Shown here piece after piece: positions 12,301 through 22,434 of a stretch of DNA of 64,000 nucleotides; position 1 is the first letter of the stretch, and every line of letters starts with the position of its first letter. Source of the stretch: Protonemura montana (taxonomy: Eukaryota > Arthropoda > Insecta > Plecoptera > Nemouridae); NCBI GenBank assembly GCA_947568835.1, contig OX387612.1:11224001-11288000 (forward strand). The letters are read 5' to 3'. A program made the translations under genes and the position numbers. The notes beneath the pieces were generated by a model. That model made no database searches. It saw only the letters and a program-made list of their open reading frames with translations, and had not been told where the DNA came from.

Positions 12301-12353
12301 CCCGAATGGCCGCCAGAAGTTTGGACCGTGGTCACCGTCCTCACGCTCGTCAT
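242..12353 (-). CDS. Paxillin-like LD-motif protein, 7 exons, 3' part off the left edge
   Basis: Probable focal-adhesion scaffold of the paxillin family. Exons in transcript order are 12354-12281, 8265-8045, 6895-6688, 5752-5683, 5030-4866, 2105-1982 and 361-242. All have AG/GT borders, and the reading phase matches at every one of the six junctions, which is the main support. The first possible Met (12353-12351) directly follows an acceptor, so a 5'UTR exon or more coding sequence may lie upstream. Two LD motifs are visible, NLDALLEDLQ at about residues 23-32 and NLTELDSLLVDLHHAQ at about 143-158. Both fit the LDxLLxxL consensus that binds FAK and vinculin in paxillin. The rest is Ser/Thr/Pro-rich with RSPSP-type stretches, as expected for a disordered scaffold. 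The LIM domains that would prove the family are not in the window. Other LD-motif proteins are possible. Confidence 0.6.
700..1740 (+). mobile_element. Non-LTR retrotransposon fragment: 5'-truncated reverse transcriptase and 3' end
   Basis: The translation starts inside the RT domain at YINDLPEG and continues through LNKWFFANKLVLNISKSKC and IKFLGVNIDPFLNW, the typical palm and thumb order of CR1/Jockey-like elements. The region that should read FADD instead reads FFAVVMGDT, so the catalytic aspartate pair is lost. A frameshift near 1320 moves the C terminus to another frame (VHDHDTRQ to LQEKSFYNIND, stop at 1555). An AT-rich 3'UTR with an A-rich end follows near 1735. It is a dead copy inside an intron of the paxillin-like gene. 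Confidence 0.85.
1878..1906 (+). repeat. Short 9-bp tandem repeat
   Basis: GGGACCAAA is repeated about three times near the donor side of the 1982-2105 exon. Confidence 0.7.
1982..2105 (-). CDS. Paxillin-like exon, SP-rich
   Basis: A 124-bp exon between TTTGTTCGCAG and GTGCAT. It encodes NIEMSPPSQRRHASPSPTP followed by ARDSRSTVRTYNYSSHNSS. The acceptor lies only about 26 bp from the edge of the 68-bp array at 2131. Confidence 0.55.
2131..2920 (+). repeat. 68-bp tandem array, about 11.6 copies
   Basis: The unit contains CCTTGGTGCTGTTGGACAGG and AACACAGTGTGTCAAAGTGA and is nearly identical from copy to copy. The array runs out on the right into sequence resembling the body of the 5S-derived element (GGAGCACGTGTTAGCACTGG). 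It lies in an intron of the paxillin-like gene, antisense to it. Confidence 0.97.
2921..3135 (+). other. Degenerate continuation of the repeat element
   Basis: Intronic sequence between the 68-bp array and the next body copy. Its first 40 bp look like diverged element body; I see nothing recognisable in the rest. Confidence 0.4.
3136..3425 (+). mobile_element. 5S-derived composite element, body and tail only
   Basis: The copy carries the family landmarks AGCATGGATTTGTGGAGGAA, CCGTCCTTCG, GTGCCGGCACCGGG, TCATTCACCGACGCCATTAG and a tail ending TTAAACACCACTAATCAATC. It lacks the 5S head. Confidence 0.85.
3768..4817 (+). mobile_element. 5S-derived composite element with expanded 91-bp promoter array
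   Basis: The head (GAACGGTTTG.. AACACCGGTTCTCGTTAGAT) is followed by GAAGTTAAGCAACACTG and TGGATGGGTGACC, which match the internal control region of eukaryotic 5S rRNA. About nine 91-bp units follow, each repeating this promoter block plus a GACCAGTTCTGTTCGGGAGA spacer. The body and tail follow, up to TTAAACACAACAAC. It lies in an intron of the paxillin-like gene, antisense to it. Confidence 0.9.
4866..5030 (-). CDS. Paxillin-like exon, Ser/Pro-rich
   Basis: A 165-bp exon between CTTCCCTAG and GTAAAC, phase 2 in and 2 out. It encodes EPLESPSTPPREQVSRSVE, RTYHTYNTGPPQNYQ and SKRSNSVNRELIFNES. The SV.RTY motif resembles one in the next exon (STVRTYNYSS). Confidence 0.55.
5031..5682. other. Intron, no recognisable content
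   Basis: AT-rich intron of the paxillin-like gene with no repeat, coding or RNA signal that I can identify. Confidence 0.5.
5683..5752 (-). CDS. Paxillin-like small exon
   Basis: A 70-bp exon between TTCTGCAG and GTGAGT. It encodes GSRGRSRSNDAVPISRGG and then VDPGL. It is needed to reconcile the phase of the LD2 exon with the next exon, which supports it despite its size. Confidence 0.5.
5845..6490 (-). repeat. 52-bp tandem array of tRNA-like (A-box) units, about 12 copies
   Basis: On the minus strand each unit reads AAGTAGCTCAATTGGTTAGA GC, a near-perfect tRNA D-arm and polymerase III A box. It continues into ACAGGTGGAGATCGGGGTCC, resembling the T-arm side. Every unit is contiguous with the next, so no unit holds a whole tRNA. 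It looks like tandem amplification of a tRNA-derived SINE head. It fills most of the intron at 5753-6687. Confidence 0.85.
6688..6895 (-). CDS. Paxillin-like exon with second LD motif
   Basis: Acceptor GTTTCAG, donor GTATGT; 208 bp, phase 0 in and phase 1 out. It encodes TSYKTISYETYNNSS, a Gly/Ser linker, then LRKNLTELDSLLVDLHHAQ, closely resembling the second LD motif of paxillins. Confidence 0.62.
7033..8035 (+). mobile_element. Composite element: 5S head joined to a 68-bp array (about 12 copies) and body remnant
   Basis: The head at 7033-7148 holds GGTTTGGCGTGTTGGAAACA and GAAGTTAAGCAACACTG, and then a second partial head (GTTTGGCGTGTTGTAAACAC). It passes directly into 68-bp units to about 7980. 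The end (GCCAGCACCGGGTTCACCCT) matches the element body. It occupies about 87% of the intron 6896-8044. Confidence 0.9.
8045..8265 (-). CDS. Paxillin-like exon with first LD motif
   Basis: Acceptor CCCTTTAG, donor GTGAGT; 221 bp, entering with two bases and leaving in phase 0. It encodes DALLEDLQTSV, then a basic stretch (KIYREETRTVKHVTKPGYQV) and a Ser/Pro segment. The alternative frames hit stops inside the exon. Confidence 0.6.
8325..8935 (+). repeat. 73-bp tandem array, about 8 copies
   Basis: The unit contains ATTGACATAGCAATAAGCAC and AAACTTGGTTATCATATGGG. It begins about 60 bp from the acceptor of the exon at 8265. Confidence 0.97.
8936..9832. other. Intron; AT-rich part then a CG-rich stretch
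   Basis: No gene is seen. From 9600 to 9760 there is an unusual density of ACGTC and GACGCCG words that might be a regulatory CpG-rich patch. No function can be assigned. Confidence 0.35.
9833..10272 (+). mobile_element. 5'-truncated composite element flanked by 62-bp direct repeats
   Basis: The body/tail fragment at 9895-10090 (TTCGACAGGAGTAGGCTACG to CAATCATCAATCAATT) lies inside a longer segment. That segment is bounded by an apparently identical 62-bp direct repeat at 9833-9894 and 10211-10272 that starts AGGGAAATACTGAAATGCTA. Confidence 0.8.
10417..11555 (+). repeat. 41-bp tandem array, about 28 copies
   Basis: The unit contains CTGCCTTACACTATCAAAGA and CGCTTCACACTTCATCGCCT. Variants (TTCAT/TACAT, GCC/GAC) recur in patterns, suggesting block duplication. 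It sits in an intron of the paxillin-like gene. Confidence 0.97.
11834..11950 (-). mobile_element. Penelope-type remnant with hammerhead-like motif
   Basis: On the minus strand a GTAAC-N8-GTTAC hairpin is followed by GAAACGTCGGGAAATTTAGT. This is the arrangement seen around hammerhead motifs in Penelope-like elements. Homologous blocks lie at 22925-23035 and 48735-48845. The CTGATGA box is not intact here. Confidence 0.5.
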
Positions 12354-12354
12354 C
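12281..12354 (-). CDS. Paxillin-like exon with possible start codon
   Basis: The exon begins after TTTCAG and ends at a GTGAGC donor. It encodes MTSVRTVTTVQTSGGHSGHG followed by DSNL. Its last base G joins the next exon to give Asp, creating the NLDALLEDLQ motif across the junction. The ATG one base inside the exon could be the translation start, which would put LD1 near the N terminus as in known paxillins. Confidence 0.55.
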
Positions 12355-12454
12355 CTGAAATAAAACACAGTTTAGGCTCCTTAGTTGCATAGTTTCTTAT
12401 GCCCGAAGTCAGCAACATCAAACAACTTAGTTTAAGCTTTGCATGCAGGTGAAA

Positions 12455-13463
12455 ACGTAGCCTACTCTTGTCGAAGACCAAGGGGATCACAGGCTTATCG
12501 TCCCTTCCGAAGGACGGTACAACGCGAACAACAGGATTCCTTCACAAATCCATGCTGTCGAGAGGTTGATAAGCAAGGCAAGTGAAGTTGCTGTACTAAC
12601 TTTCATCCCTTCAACCTATCTCCCGAACAGAACTGGTCATGTGTATGATGATCACCCATCCAATACCTGACCCAGCGCAGTGTTGCTTAACTTTCATCCC
12701 TCCAACCTCTCTCCCGAACATAACTGGTCATGTGTATGATGATCACCCATCCAATACCTGACCCAGCGCAGTGTTGCTTAACTTTCATCCCTCCAACCTC
12801 TCTCCCAAACAGAACTGGTCATGTGTATGATGATCACCCATCCAATACCTGACCCAGCGAAGTTTTGCTTAACTTTCATCCCTCCAACCTCTCTCCCGAA
12901 CAGAACTGGTCATGTGTATGATGGTCACCCATCCAATACCCGACACAGCGCAGTGTTGCTTAACTTTCATCCCTCCAACCTCTCTCCCGAACAGAACTGG
13001 TCATGTGTATGATGGTCACCCATCCAATACCTGACCCAGCGCAGTGTTGCTTAACTTGCATCCCTCCAACCTCTCTCCCGAACAGAACTGGTCATGTGTA
13101 TGATGATCACCCATCCAATACCTGACCCAGCGCAGTGTTGCTTAACTTGCATCCCTCCAACCTCTCTTCCGAACAGAACTGGTCATGTGAATGATGGTCA
13201 CCCATCCAATACCTGACCCAGCGCAGTGTTGCTTAACTTTCATCCCTCCAACCTCTCTCCCGAACAGAACTGGTCATGTGTATGATGGTCACCCATCCAA
13301 TACCTGACTCAGCGCAGTGTTGCTTAACTTTCATTCCTCTAACCTCTCTCCCGAACAGAACTGGTCATGTGTATGATGGTCACCCATCCAATACCTGACC
13401 CAGCGCAGTGTTGCTTAACTTGAGCTGCGGTGTCTCCAACATGCCTAACCGTTCTGTATCACC
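12455..13463 (-). mobile_element. 5S-derived composite element, 91-bp array of about nine units
   Basis: Minus-strand copy. The head is at 13463 (GGTGTCTCCAACATGCC on the plus strand), about nine 91-bp promoter units follow, then the body as far as GTAGGCTACG near 12455. The tail is missing. Confidence 0.88.
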
Positions 13464-13756
13464 ACGTGAGGTTATCGCAAAAGGTCTTTTACACATAAAC
13501 TTGTCCACAAACATCATAAATATCCATTAAAGAGCATCAGCTCCGGCGTAGATCGTTCTCCGCCACATTCCTCTGACAACTTCGTTGACCAATTGACGAG
13601 GCGGTTCGGTAGTAAAGTCAAAAGTCAACTGATGGTGATCCCAATTCGTCTTTCCAGGCCACGGTCAATCAACCTTGAGGGAGTGTAACCACTGACCCAT
13701 ATAAGTAAACCCCTGCACTGTGTTTATATGATCGACAGGCTGGAATTTAGTAAAGT
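13464..13756. other. Intergenic, nothing recognised
   Basis: Single-copy sequence between two arrays. No coding or RNA signal is seen. Confidence 0.4.
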
Positions 13757-14340
13757 GCAGCAACACAGTGTGTCAAAGTGACAAGGCTAAGCGGTGGCCG
13801 GTCCTTGGTGCTGTTAGACAGGAGCAGCCAACACAGTGTGTCAAAGTGACAAGGCTAAGCGGTGGCCGGTCCTTGGTGCTGTTGGACAGGAGCAGCCAAC
13901 ACAGTGTGTCAAAGGGACAAGGCTAAGCGGTGGCCGGTCCTTGGTGCTGTTGGACAGGAGCAGCCAACACAGTGTGTCAAAGTGACAAAGCTAAGCGGTG
14001 GCCGGTCCTTGGTGCTGTTGGACAGGAGCAGCCAACACAGTGTGTCAAAGAGACAAGGCTAAGCGGTGGCCGGTCCTTGGTGCTGTTGGACAGCAGCAGC
14101 CAACACAGTGTGTCAAAGGGACAAGGCTAAGCGGTGGTCGGTCCTTGGTGCTGTTGGACAGGAGCAGCCAACACAGTGTGTCAAAGTGACAAGGCTAAGC
14201 GGTGGCCGGTCCTTGGTGCTGTTGGACAGCAGCAGCCAACACAGTGTGTCAAAGGGACAAGGCTAAGCGGTGGTCGGTCCTTGGTGCTGTTGGACAGGAG
14301 CTGAATGTAAGCCGGCACCGATTTTACCCTCGTCTTCCTA
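13757..14340 (+). repeat. 68-bp tandem array, about 8 copies, with body remnant
   Basis: Same family as 2131-2920. The right end runs into AAGCCGGCACCGATTTTACC, matching the composite-element body. Two kinds of variant units (CAGCAGCAG and AAAGGGACAAGG) alternate. Confidence 0.95.
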
Positions 14341-14459
14341 CCATACTAGGACAGCTTCAGCATCATATTTTAAAAACTAGTGTTCGCAGAATCCACCTGA
14401 TGCATGTTTTCTCTGCAATATTGATCAACATTCAACAGGTATGGCGACCGCTTCCCACA

Positions 14460-14600
14460 ACGCGTGCTACGTCACGGCAATTTATCACTGTCTCTTTCTA
14501 GCTCACGCCCACGAGGCATTATCCATCTCTCTTGCACTCGTGCGTTCCTCACAGCTGGCCGGTGACGTCACGCGTGTGGTGTGGGTGTTTTATGTTGTGT
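14460..14600. promoter_or_regulatory. Possible promoter-like region with CRE palindrome
   Basis: Contains TGACGTCA at 14563-14570, a second ACGTCA near 14468 and several CACG words in a CG-rich patch. It lies about 2.2 kb upstream of the first detected paxillin-like exon, so it could be that gene's promoter. No transcription start can be shown. Confidence 0.22.
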
Positions 14601-14716
14601 TGGTCCTCGTTGCCTTTTAAAGCGTATTGCGAGAGCATGGAGTTCTTTAGAATTCGTGCGTTCAGTCATTTACGTTCAGGCGTGCGTGGGAATAGCAAAT
14701 TTAATCCCCGCCTTTA

Positions 14717-17700
14717 CTTAGAGCGGTCATTTGGCGGTGCTACCATGGCGCTACATAATACGACCGGTGATATTATATAACCCCGACTTAGAGCGGTCAT
14801 TTGGCGGTGCTACCATGGCGCTACATAATACGACCGGTGGTATTATATAACCCCGACCTAGAGCAGTCATTTGGCGGTGCTACCATGGCGCTACATAATA
14901 CGACCGGTGGTATTATATAACCCCGACCTAGAGCGGTCATTTGGCGGTGCTACCATGGCGCTACATAATACGACCGGTGGTATTATATAACCCCGACCTA
15001 GAGCAGTCATTTGGCGGTGCTACCATGGCGCTACATAATACGACCGGTGGTATTATATAACCCCGACCTAGAGCGGTCATTTGGCGGTGCTACCATGGCG
15101 CTACATAATACGACCGGTGGTATTATATAACCCCGACCTAGAGCGGTCATTTGGCGGTGCTACCATGGTGCTACATAATACGACCGGTGGTATTATATAA
15201 CCCCGACCTAGAGCGGTCATTTGGCGGTGCTACCATGGTGCTACATGATACGACCGGTGGAATTATATAACCCCGACCTAGAGCGGTCATTTGGCGGTGC
15301 TACCATGGTGCTACATAATACGACCGGTGGTATTATATAACCCTGACCTAGAGCGGCCATTTGGCGGTGCTGCCATGGCGCTACATAATACGACCGGTGG
15401 TATTATATAACCCTGACCTAGAGCGGTCATTTGGCGGTGCTACCATGGCGCTACATAATACGACCGATGGTATTATATAACCCCGACCTAGAGCGGTCAT
15501 TTGGCGGTGCTGCCATGGCGCTACATAATACGACCGATGGTATTATATAACCCCGACCTAGAGCGGTCATTTGGCGGTGCTGCCATGGCGCTACATAATA
15601 CGACTGGTGGTATTATTTAACCCCGACCTAGAGCGGTCATTTGGCGGTGCTACCATGGTGCTACATAATACGACCGGTGGTATTATATAACCCCGACCTA
15701 GAGCGGTCATTTGCCGGTGCTACCATGGTGCTACATAATACGACTGGTGGTATTATATAACCCCGACCTAGAGCGGTCATTTGGCGGTGCTACCATGGTG
15801 CTACATAATACGACCGGTGGTATTATATAACCCCGACCTAGAGTGGTCATTTGGCGGTGCTGCCATGGCGCTACATAATACGACCGGTGGTATTATATAA
15901 CCCCGACTTAGAGCAGTCATTTGGCTGTGCTACCATGGTGCTACATAATACGACCTGTGGTATTATATAACCCCGACCTAGAGCGGTCATTTGACGGTGC
16001 TATCATGGTGCTACATAATACGACCGGTGGTATTATATAACCCCGACCTAGAGCGGTCATTTGGCTGTGCTACTATGGTGCTACATAATACGACCGGTGG
16101 TATTATATAACCCCGACCTAGAGCGGTCATTTGGCGGTGCTACCATGGTGCTACATAATACGACCGGTGGTATTATATAACCCCGACCTAGAGCGGTCAT
16201 TTGGCGGTGCTACCATGGTGCTACATAATACGACCGGTGGTATTATATAACCCCGACCTAGAGCGGTCATTTGGCGGTGCTACCATGGCGCTACATAATA
16301 CGACCGGTGGTTTTATATAACCCCGACCTAGAGCGGTCATTTGGCGGTGCTACCATGGTGCTACATAATACGACCGGTGGTATTATATAACCCCGACCTA
16401 GAGCGGTCATTTGGCGGTGCTACCATGGTGCTACATAATACGACCGGTGGTATTATATAACCCCGACCTAGAGCGGTCATTTGGCGGTGCTACCATGGTG
16501 CTACATAATACGACCGGTGGTATTATATAACCCCGACCTAAAGCGGTCATTTGGCGGTGCTACCATGGTGCTACATAATACGACCGGTGGTATTATATAA
16601 CCCCGACCTAGAGCGGCAATTTGGCGGTGCTACCATGGTGCTACATAATACGACCGGTGGTATTATATAACCCCGACCTAGAGCGGTCATTTGGCGGTGC
16701 TACCATGGTGCTACATAATACGACCGGTGGTATTATATAACCCCGACCTAGAGCGGTCATTTGGTGGTGCTACCATGGTGCTACATAATACGACCGGTGG
16801 TATTTTATAACCCCGACCTAGAGCGGTCATTTGGCGGTGCTACCATGGTGCTACATAATACGACCGGTGGTATTATATAACCCCGACCTAGAGCGGTCAT
16901 TTGACGGTGCTACCATGGTGCTACATAATACGACTGGTGGTATTAAATAACCCCGACCTAGAGCGGTCATTTGGCGGTGCTGCCATGGTGCTACATAAAA
17001 CGACCGGTGGTATTATATAACCCCGACCTAGAGCGGTCATTTGGCGGTGCTACCATGGTGCTACATAATACGACCGGTGGTATTATATAACCCCGACCTA
17101 GAGCGGTCATTTGGCGGTGCTACCATGGTGCTACATAATACGACTGGTGGTATTATATAACCCCGACCTAGAGCGGTCATTTGGCGGTGCTACCATGGTG
17201 CTACATAATACGACCGGTGGTATTATATAACCCCGACCTAGAGTGGTCATTTGGCGGTGCTGCCATGGCGCTACATAATACGACCGGTGGTATTATATAA
17301 CCCCGACTTAGAGCAGTCATTTGGCTGTGCTACCATGGTGCTACATAATACGACCTGTGGTATTATATAACCCCGACCTAGAGCGGTCATTTGACGGTGC
17401 TATCATGGTGCTACATAATACGACCGGTGGTATTATATAACCCCGACCTAGAGCGGTCATTTGGCTGTGCTACTATGGTGCTACATAATACGACCGGTGG
17501 TATTATATAACCCCGACCTAGAGCGGTCATTTGGCGGTGCTACCATGGTGCTACATAATACGACCGGTGGTATTATATAACCCCGACCTAGAGCGGTCAT
17601 TTGGCGGTGCTACCATGGTGCTACATAATACGACCGGTGGTATTATATAACCCCGACCTAGAGCGGTCATTTGGCGGTGCTACCATGGCGCTACATAATA

Positions 17701-18596
17701 CGACTGGTGGTATTATATAACCCCGACCTAGAGCGGTCATTTGGCGGTGCTACCATGGTGCTACATAATACGACCGGTGGTATTATATAACCCCGACCTA
17801 GAGCGGTCATTTGGCGGTGCTACCATAGTGCTACATAATACGACCGGTGGTATTATATAACCCCGACCTAGAGCGGTCATTTGGCGGTGCTACCATGGTG
17901 CTACATAATACGACCGGTGGTATTATATAACCCCGACCTAAAGCGGTCATTTGGCGGTGCTACCATGGTGCTACATAATACGACCGGTGGTATTATATAA
18001 CCCCGACCTAGAGCGGCAATTTGGCGGTGCTACCATGGTGCTACATAATACGACCGGTGGTATTATATAACCCCGACCTAGAGCGGTCATTTGGCGGTGC
18101 TACCATGGTGCTACATAATACGACCGGTGGTATTATATAACCCCGACCTAGAGCGGTCATTTGGTGGTGCTACCATGGTGCTACATAATACGACCGGTGG
18201 TATTTTATAACCCCGACCTAGAGCGGTCATTTGGCGGTGCTACCATGGTGCTACATAATACGACCGGTGGTATTATATAACCCCGACCTAGAGCGGTCAT
18301 TTGACGGTGCTACCATGGTGCTACATAATACGACTGGTGGTATTAAATAAACCCGACCTCGAGCGGTCATTTGGCGGTGCTGCCATGGTGCTACATAAAA
18401 CGACCGGTGGTATTATATAACCCCGACCTAGAGCGGTCATTTGGCGGTGCTACCATGGTGCTACATAATACGACCGGTGGTATTATATAACCCCGACCTA
18501 GAGCGGTCATTTGGCGGTGCTACCATGGTGCTACATAATACGACCGGTGGTATTATATAACCCCGACCTTGAGCGGTCATTTGGCGGTGCTACCTT
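14717..18596 (+). repeat. 70-bp tandem array, about 55 copies
   Basis: The unit contains TAGAGCGGTCATTTGGCGGT, GCTACCATGG and ACATAATACGACCGGTGG, then TATTATATAACCCCGACC. Variants such as GAGTGGTCAT (15841 and 17241), AAGCGGTCAT (16541 and 17941) and GAGCGGCAAT (16611 and 18011) recur exactly 1400 bp apart, showing duplication of a 20-unit block. Confidence 0.97.
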
Positions 18597-19002
18597 GGGG
18601 TTTTTGATGAATGGCATTTTGTAAAGAGTTTGTGGCTACGAATAAGAAGATGGTTTCCTTAAGTATCGACAAAGTTTGCCTTGAAATCTACAGGGTTTAC
18701 AAATGTTGTACTTTTTAACCAAAGTAAATTTATGAAAAGTTCAGGTATTACCTTCCTATTTTTGCCATCGCCTCGCGATCAAGTCATGCAGTTTACAGAG
18801 AAGCCTCCTTCTAGGCATAGAGCTGTCAGCAGCTGAGAATAGGATTGCGTCAGACTACCGGAAGGATTGGGCGTCTTCGGCCTAGCCCTCGTCGCCTGTT
18901 TGATCCTGACGATCTGTGACATAGACCAGTGCTTCTCACAATTCATGAGCAATCTCAACCAAAAGACATTTTCTTCAAATTTCTACTTTGTCTCTTTCAT
19001 GT
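18597..19002. other. Intergenic, nothing certain
   Basis: No repeat is seen. A short CG-richer patch at 18780-18910 is open in one minus-strand frame, but no splice or family support was found. Confidence 0.35.
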
Positions 19003-19500
19003 TGGTGTTTAATGACGCGCTGTTTTGATAATGCGGATTATTTTAATGGAGTCAGGTAACAATTAAATTTTAAACCCACATCGAGGCTGAATAGAAAAGC
19101 GTAAAACCGCGATCTTGTTAAGTTATCTACTCCTGTCGAATGGAACCAAAGAGTACCTTCCGAAGGACGGTATAACGCGAACATCATGTGTATGATGGTC
19201 ACCCATCTAATACATGACTCAGCACAGTGTTGCTTAACTTTCATCCCTCCAACCTCTCTCCCAAACAGAACTGGTCATGTGTACGATGGTCACCCATCCA
19301 ATACCTGACCCAGCGTAGTGTTGCTTAACTTTCATCCCACCAACCTCTCTCCCAAACAGAACTGGTCATGTGTATGATGATCACCCATCCAATACCTGAC
19401 CTAGCGCAGTGTTGCTTAACTTTCATCACTCCAACCACTCTCCCGAACAGAACTGGTCATGTGTATGATGGTCATCCATCCAATACCTGAATCAGCCCAT
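19003..19500 (-). mobile_element. Composite element, internally deleted, with about four 91-bp units
   Basis: The tail (GTGTTTAATGACGCGCTGTT) starts near 19005. The body is partial (CTTCCGAAGGACGGTATAAC), followed by degenerate 91-bp 5S-like units on the minus strand. The head is lost. Confidence 0.75.
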
Positions 19501-19588
19501 TTGGCTAAGTCTAAAATTCAAAGAAATTTACAAAAATATATTGCTATATCTGTGCACCAATTAATTTGTGTGAATGTTTTCACTGTAA

Positions 19589-20900
19589 TCTAGATGAAAT
19601 AAAGACAACTTCATCATGATATTTCGCTGACCACACCACCAAGCAGGATATTGTTTAGCTCGCTAGAACCTGTAATCTAGATGAAATAAAGACAACTTCA
19701 TCATGATATTACGCTGACCACACCACCAAGCAGGATATTGTTTAGCTAGCTTCAACCTGTAATCTAGATGAAATAAAGACAACTTCATCATGATATTTCG
19801 CTGACCACACCACCAAGCAGGATATTGTTTAGCTTGCTTCAACCTGTAATCTAGATGAAATAAAGACAACTTCATCATGATATTTCGCTGACCACACCAC
19901 CAAGCAGGATATTGTTTAGCTTGCTTCAACCTGTAATCTAGATGAAATAAAGACAACTTCATCATGATATTTCGCTGACCACACCACCAAGCAGGATATT
20001 GTTTAGCTTGCTTCAACCTGTAATCTAGATGAAATAAAGACAACTTCATCATGATATTTCGCTGACCACACCACCAAGCAGGATATTGTTTAGCTTGCTT
20101 CAACCTGTAATCTAGATGAAATAAAGACAACTTCATCATGATATTTCGCTGACCACACCACCAAGCAGGATATTGTTTAGCTTGCTTCAACCTGTAATCT
20201 AGATGAAATAAAGACAACTTCATCATGATATTACGCTGACCACACCACCAAGCAGGATATTGTTTAGCTTGCTTCAACCTGTAATCTAGATGAAATAAAG
20301 ACAACTTCATCATGATATTTCGCTGACCACACCACCAAGCAGGATATTGTTTAGCTTGCTTCAACCTGTAATCTAGTTGAAATAAAGACAACTTCATCAT
20401 GATATTACGCTGACCACACCACCAAGCAGGATATTGTTTAGCTCGCTTCAACTTGTAATCTAGATGAAATAAAGACAACTTCATCATGATATTTCGCTGA
20501 CCACACCACCAAGCAGGATATTGTTTAGCTTGCTTCAACCTGTAATCTAGATGAAATAAAGACAACTTCATCATGATATTTCGCTGACCACACCACCAAG
20601 CAGGATATTGTTTAGCTAGCTTCAACCTGTAATCTAGATGAAATAAAGACAACTTCATCATGATATTTCGCTGACCACACCACCAAGCAGGATATTGTTT
20701 AGCTTGCTTCAACTTGTAATCTAGATGAAATAAAGACAACTTCATCATGATATTTCGCTGACCACACCACCAAGCAGGATATTGTTTAGCTTGCTTCAAC
20801 CTGTAATCTAGTTGAAATAAAGACAACTTCATCATGATATTTCGCTGACCACACCACCAAGCAGGATATTGTTTAGCTTGCTTGAACCTGTAATCCAATT
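19589..20900 (-). repeat. 87-bp tandem array, about 15 copies
   Basis: The unit contains GTAATCTAGATGAAATAAAG, ACAACTTCATCATGATATTT and CGCTGACCACACCACCAAGC on the plus strand. Since 87 is a multiple of 3, the minus strand stays open as 29-residue peptide repeats (..QYPAWWCGQRNIMMKLSLF..). I treat this as a minisatellite: I see no splice signal or other sign of a gene. Confidence 0.95.
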
Positions 20901-21188
20901 CGACGCGTTTAACTTAAGCTGCCAAATGATGTATTTTTAGCCAACCATATGCCATATGGAACCAGTTCGCGTTTGCCAATGTTTGTAATGCACCGTGAGT
21001 TGATCATCATTGCTGCTGCCCACGAGCGTTAATAACAAAATGCACATGTGCATCTTCAGCCGTGCCTTCGGTGAGCTCCAAGAAGCTGAACAGCGGAAGT
21101 GTGGGTTGCATTTTATGCACCAAGTTTGAGATTTTTATTTCAATGCTTCACAGGCCTGAACTAGCTAAGCGTCTAGCTAGTTCTAGTA

Positions 21189-21790
21189 CCGGGCCTTGTG
21201 AAAACACCGAAGTTAAGCAACACTGCGCTGGGTCAGGAAGTGGATGGGTGACCATCACACACATGACCAGTTCTGTTCGGGAGAGAGGTTGGAGGGATGA
21301 AAGTTAAGCAACACTGCGCTGGGTCACGTTTTGGATGGGTGATCATCATACACATGACCAGTTCTGTTCGGGAGAGAGGTTGGAGGGATGAAAGTTAAGC
21401 AACACTGCGCTGGGTTAGGTATTGGATGGGTGACCATCATACACATGACCAGTTCTGTTCGGGAGAGAGGTTGGAGGGATGAAAGTTAAGCAACACTGCG
21501 CTGGGTCAGGTATTTGATGGGTGACCATCATACACATGACCAGTTCTGTTCGGGAGAGAGGTTGGAGGGATGAATGTTAAGCTACACTGCGCTGGGTTAG
21601 GTATTGGATGGGTGACCATCATACACATGACCAGTTCTGTTCGGGAGAGAGGTTGGAGGGATGAAAGTTAAGCAACACTGCGCTGGGTCAGGCATTGGAT
21701 GGGTGACCACCGAATGGTTTAGCGTGTTGGAAACACCGGTCCTCGTGATATCACTGAAGTTAAGCAACACTGCACTGGACTAAGTATATC
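21189..21790 (+). mobile_element. 5S-derived element: head, about six 91-bp units, second head
   Basis: Starts with a worn head (GGGCCTTGTGAAAACACC) and ends with GACCACCGAATGGTTTAGCG plus another 5S head to about 21785. The body and tail are absent, so this copy is promoter array only. Confidence 0.85.
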
Positions 21791-22434
21791 GGTAGCTTGG
21801 TGAAATTTTACGTTTTCAAAACGCGCAGATTTGGTCAAAAATATTCGCTCAAAAATCTTCAGCATAAAATCTTACATCCTTAGTGTAAGCTTTATTTTTT
21901 TTTATTAATCTCTTTATTTTATTAACTTGTAAAGTGCTAGGACAAAGCTACAAAGAGTCAACATGTTTCTCCAAACATAATTCAAAGCCTCTCTATGCAT
22001 TTATTAATTTCTTCTGTCATAAGGTGACAGTTATTGAATTGTTGGCTCTTGAATCAAGAAGCAAGATTGACTTTAATTGATTTTCAGTCAAAATAAAACT
22101 CTGACAGTACTCGAGTAAGAGATATTTCGCTCTGGAAAGAGAGACGACATTTTAATTAATTTCTTTGAATGAAAACACGAACGAGTCTGTCATTTTTCTA
22201 TCCCTGATGAATGGCTGCTGAATTCATCAGCGTAGAAGGTTATTTAAGAAAGCTTTGCAAGACTCGTGATAAAATGGATTGGTTTTTATGGCGTTAAGAT
22301 GGCATCGCGTGATGTTAAGACGTTATTAGGGAGCTGAAAGGGTGCAGCAAATGAGGGGATGTTTTATATCGCGTTACCCTTTTAATCCCCGCCCCCCTCT
22401 TTCTCTCCCTCTCTTCGCTCTCTCTTAGCATAAG
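21791..22434. other. Intergenic AT-rich sequence
   Basis: Nothing identifiable. Confidence 0.4.

Noticed and set aside
14717..18596. CRISPR-like regular repeats
   Set aside because: Units are contiguous with no unique spacers, and the genome is eukaryotic.
19663..20898. 411-residue frame of 29-residue repeats
   Set aside because: 87-bp minisatellite; no splice, promoter or family support.
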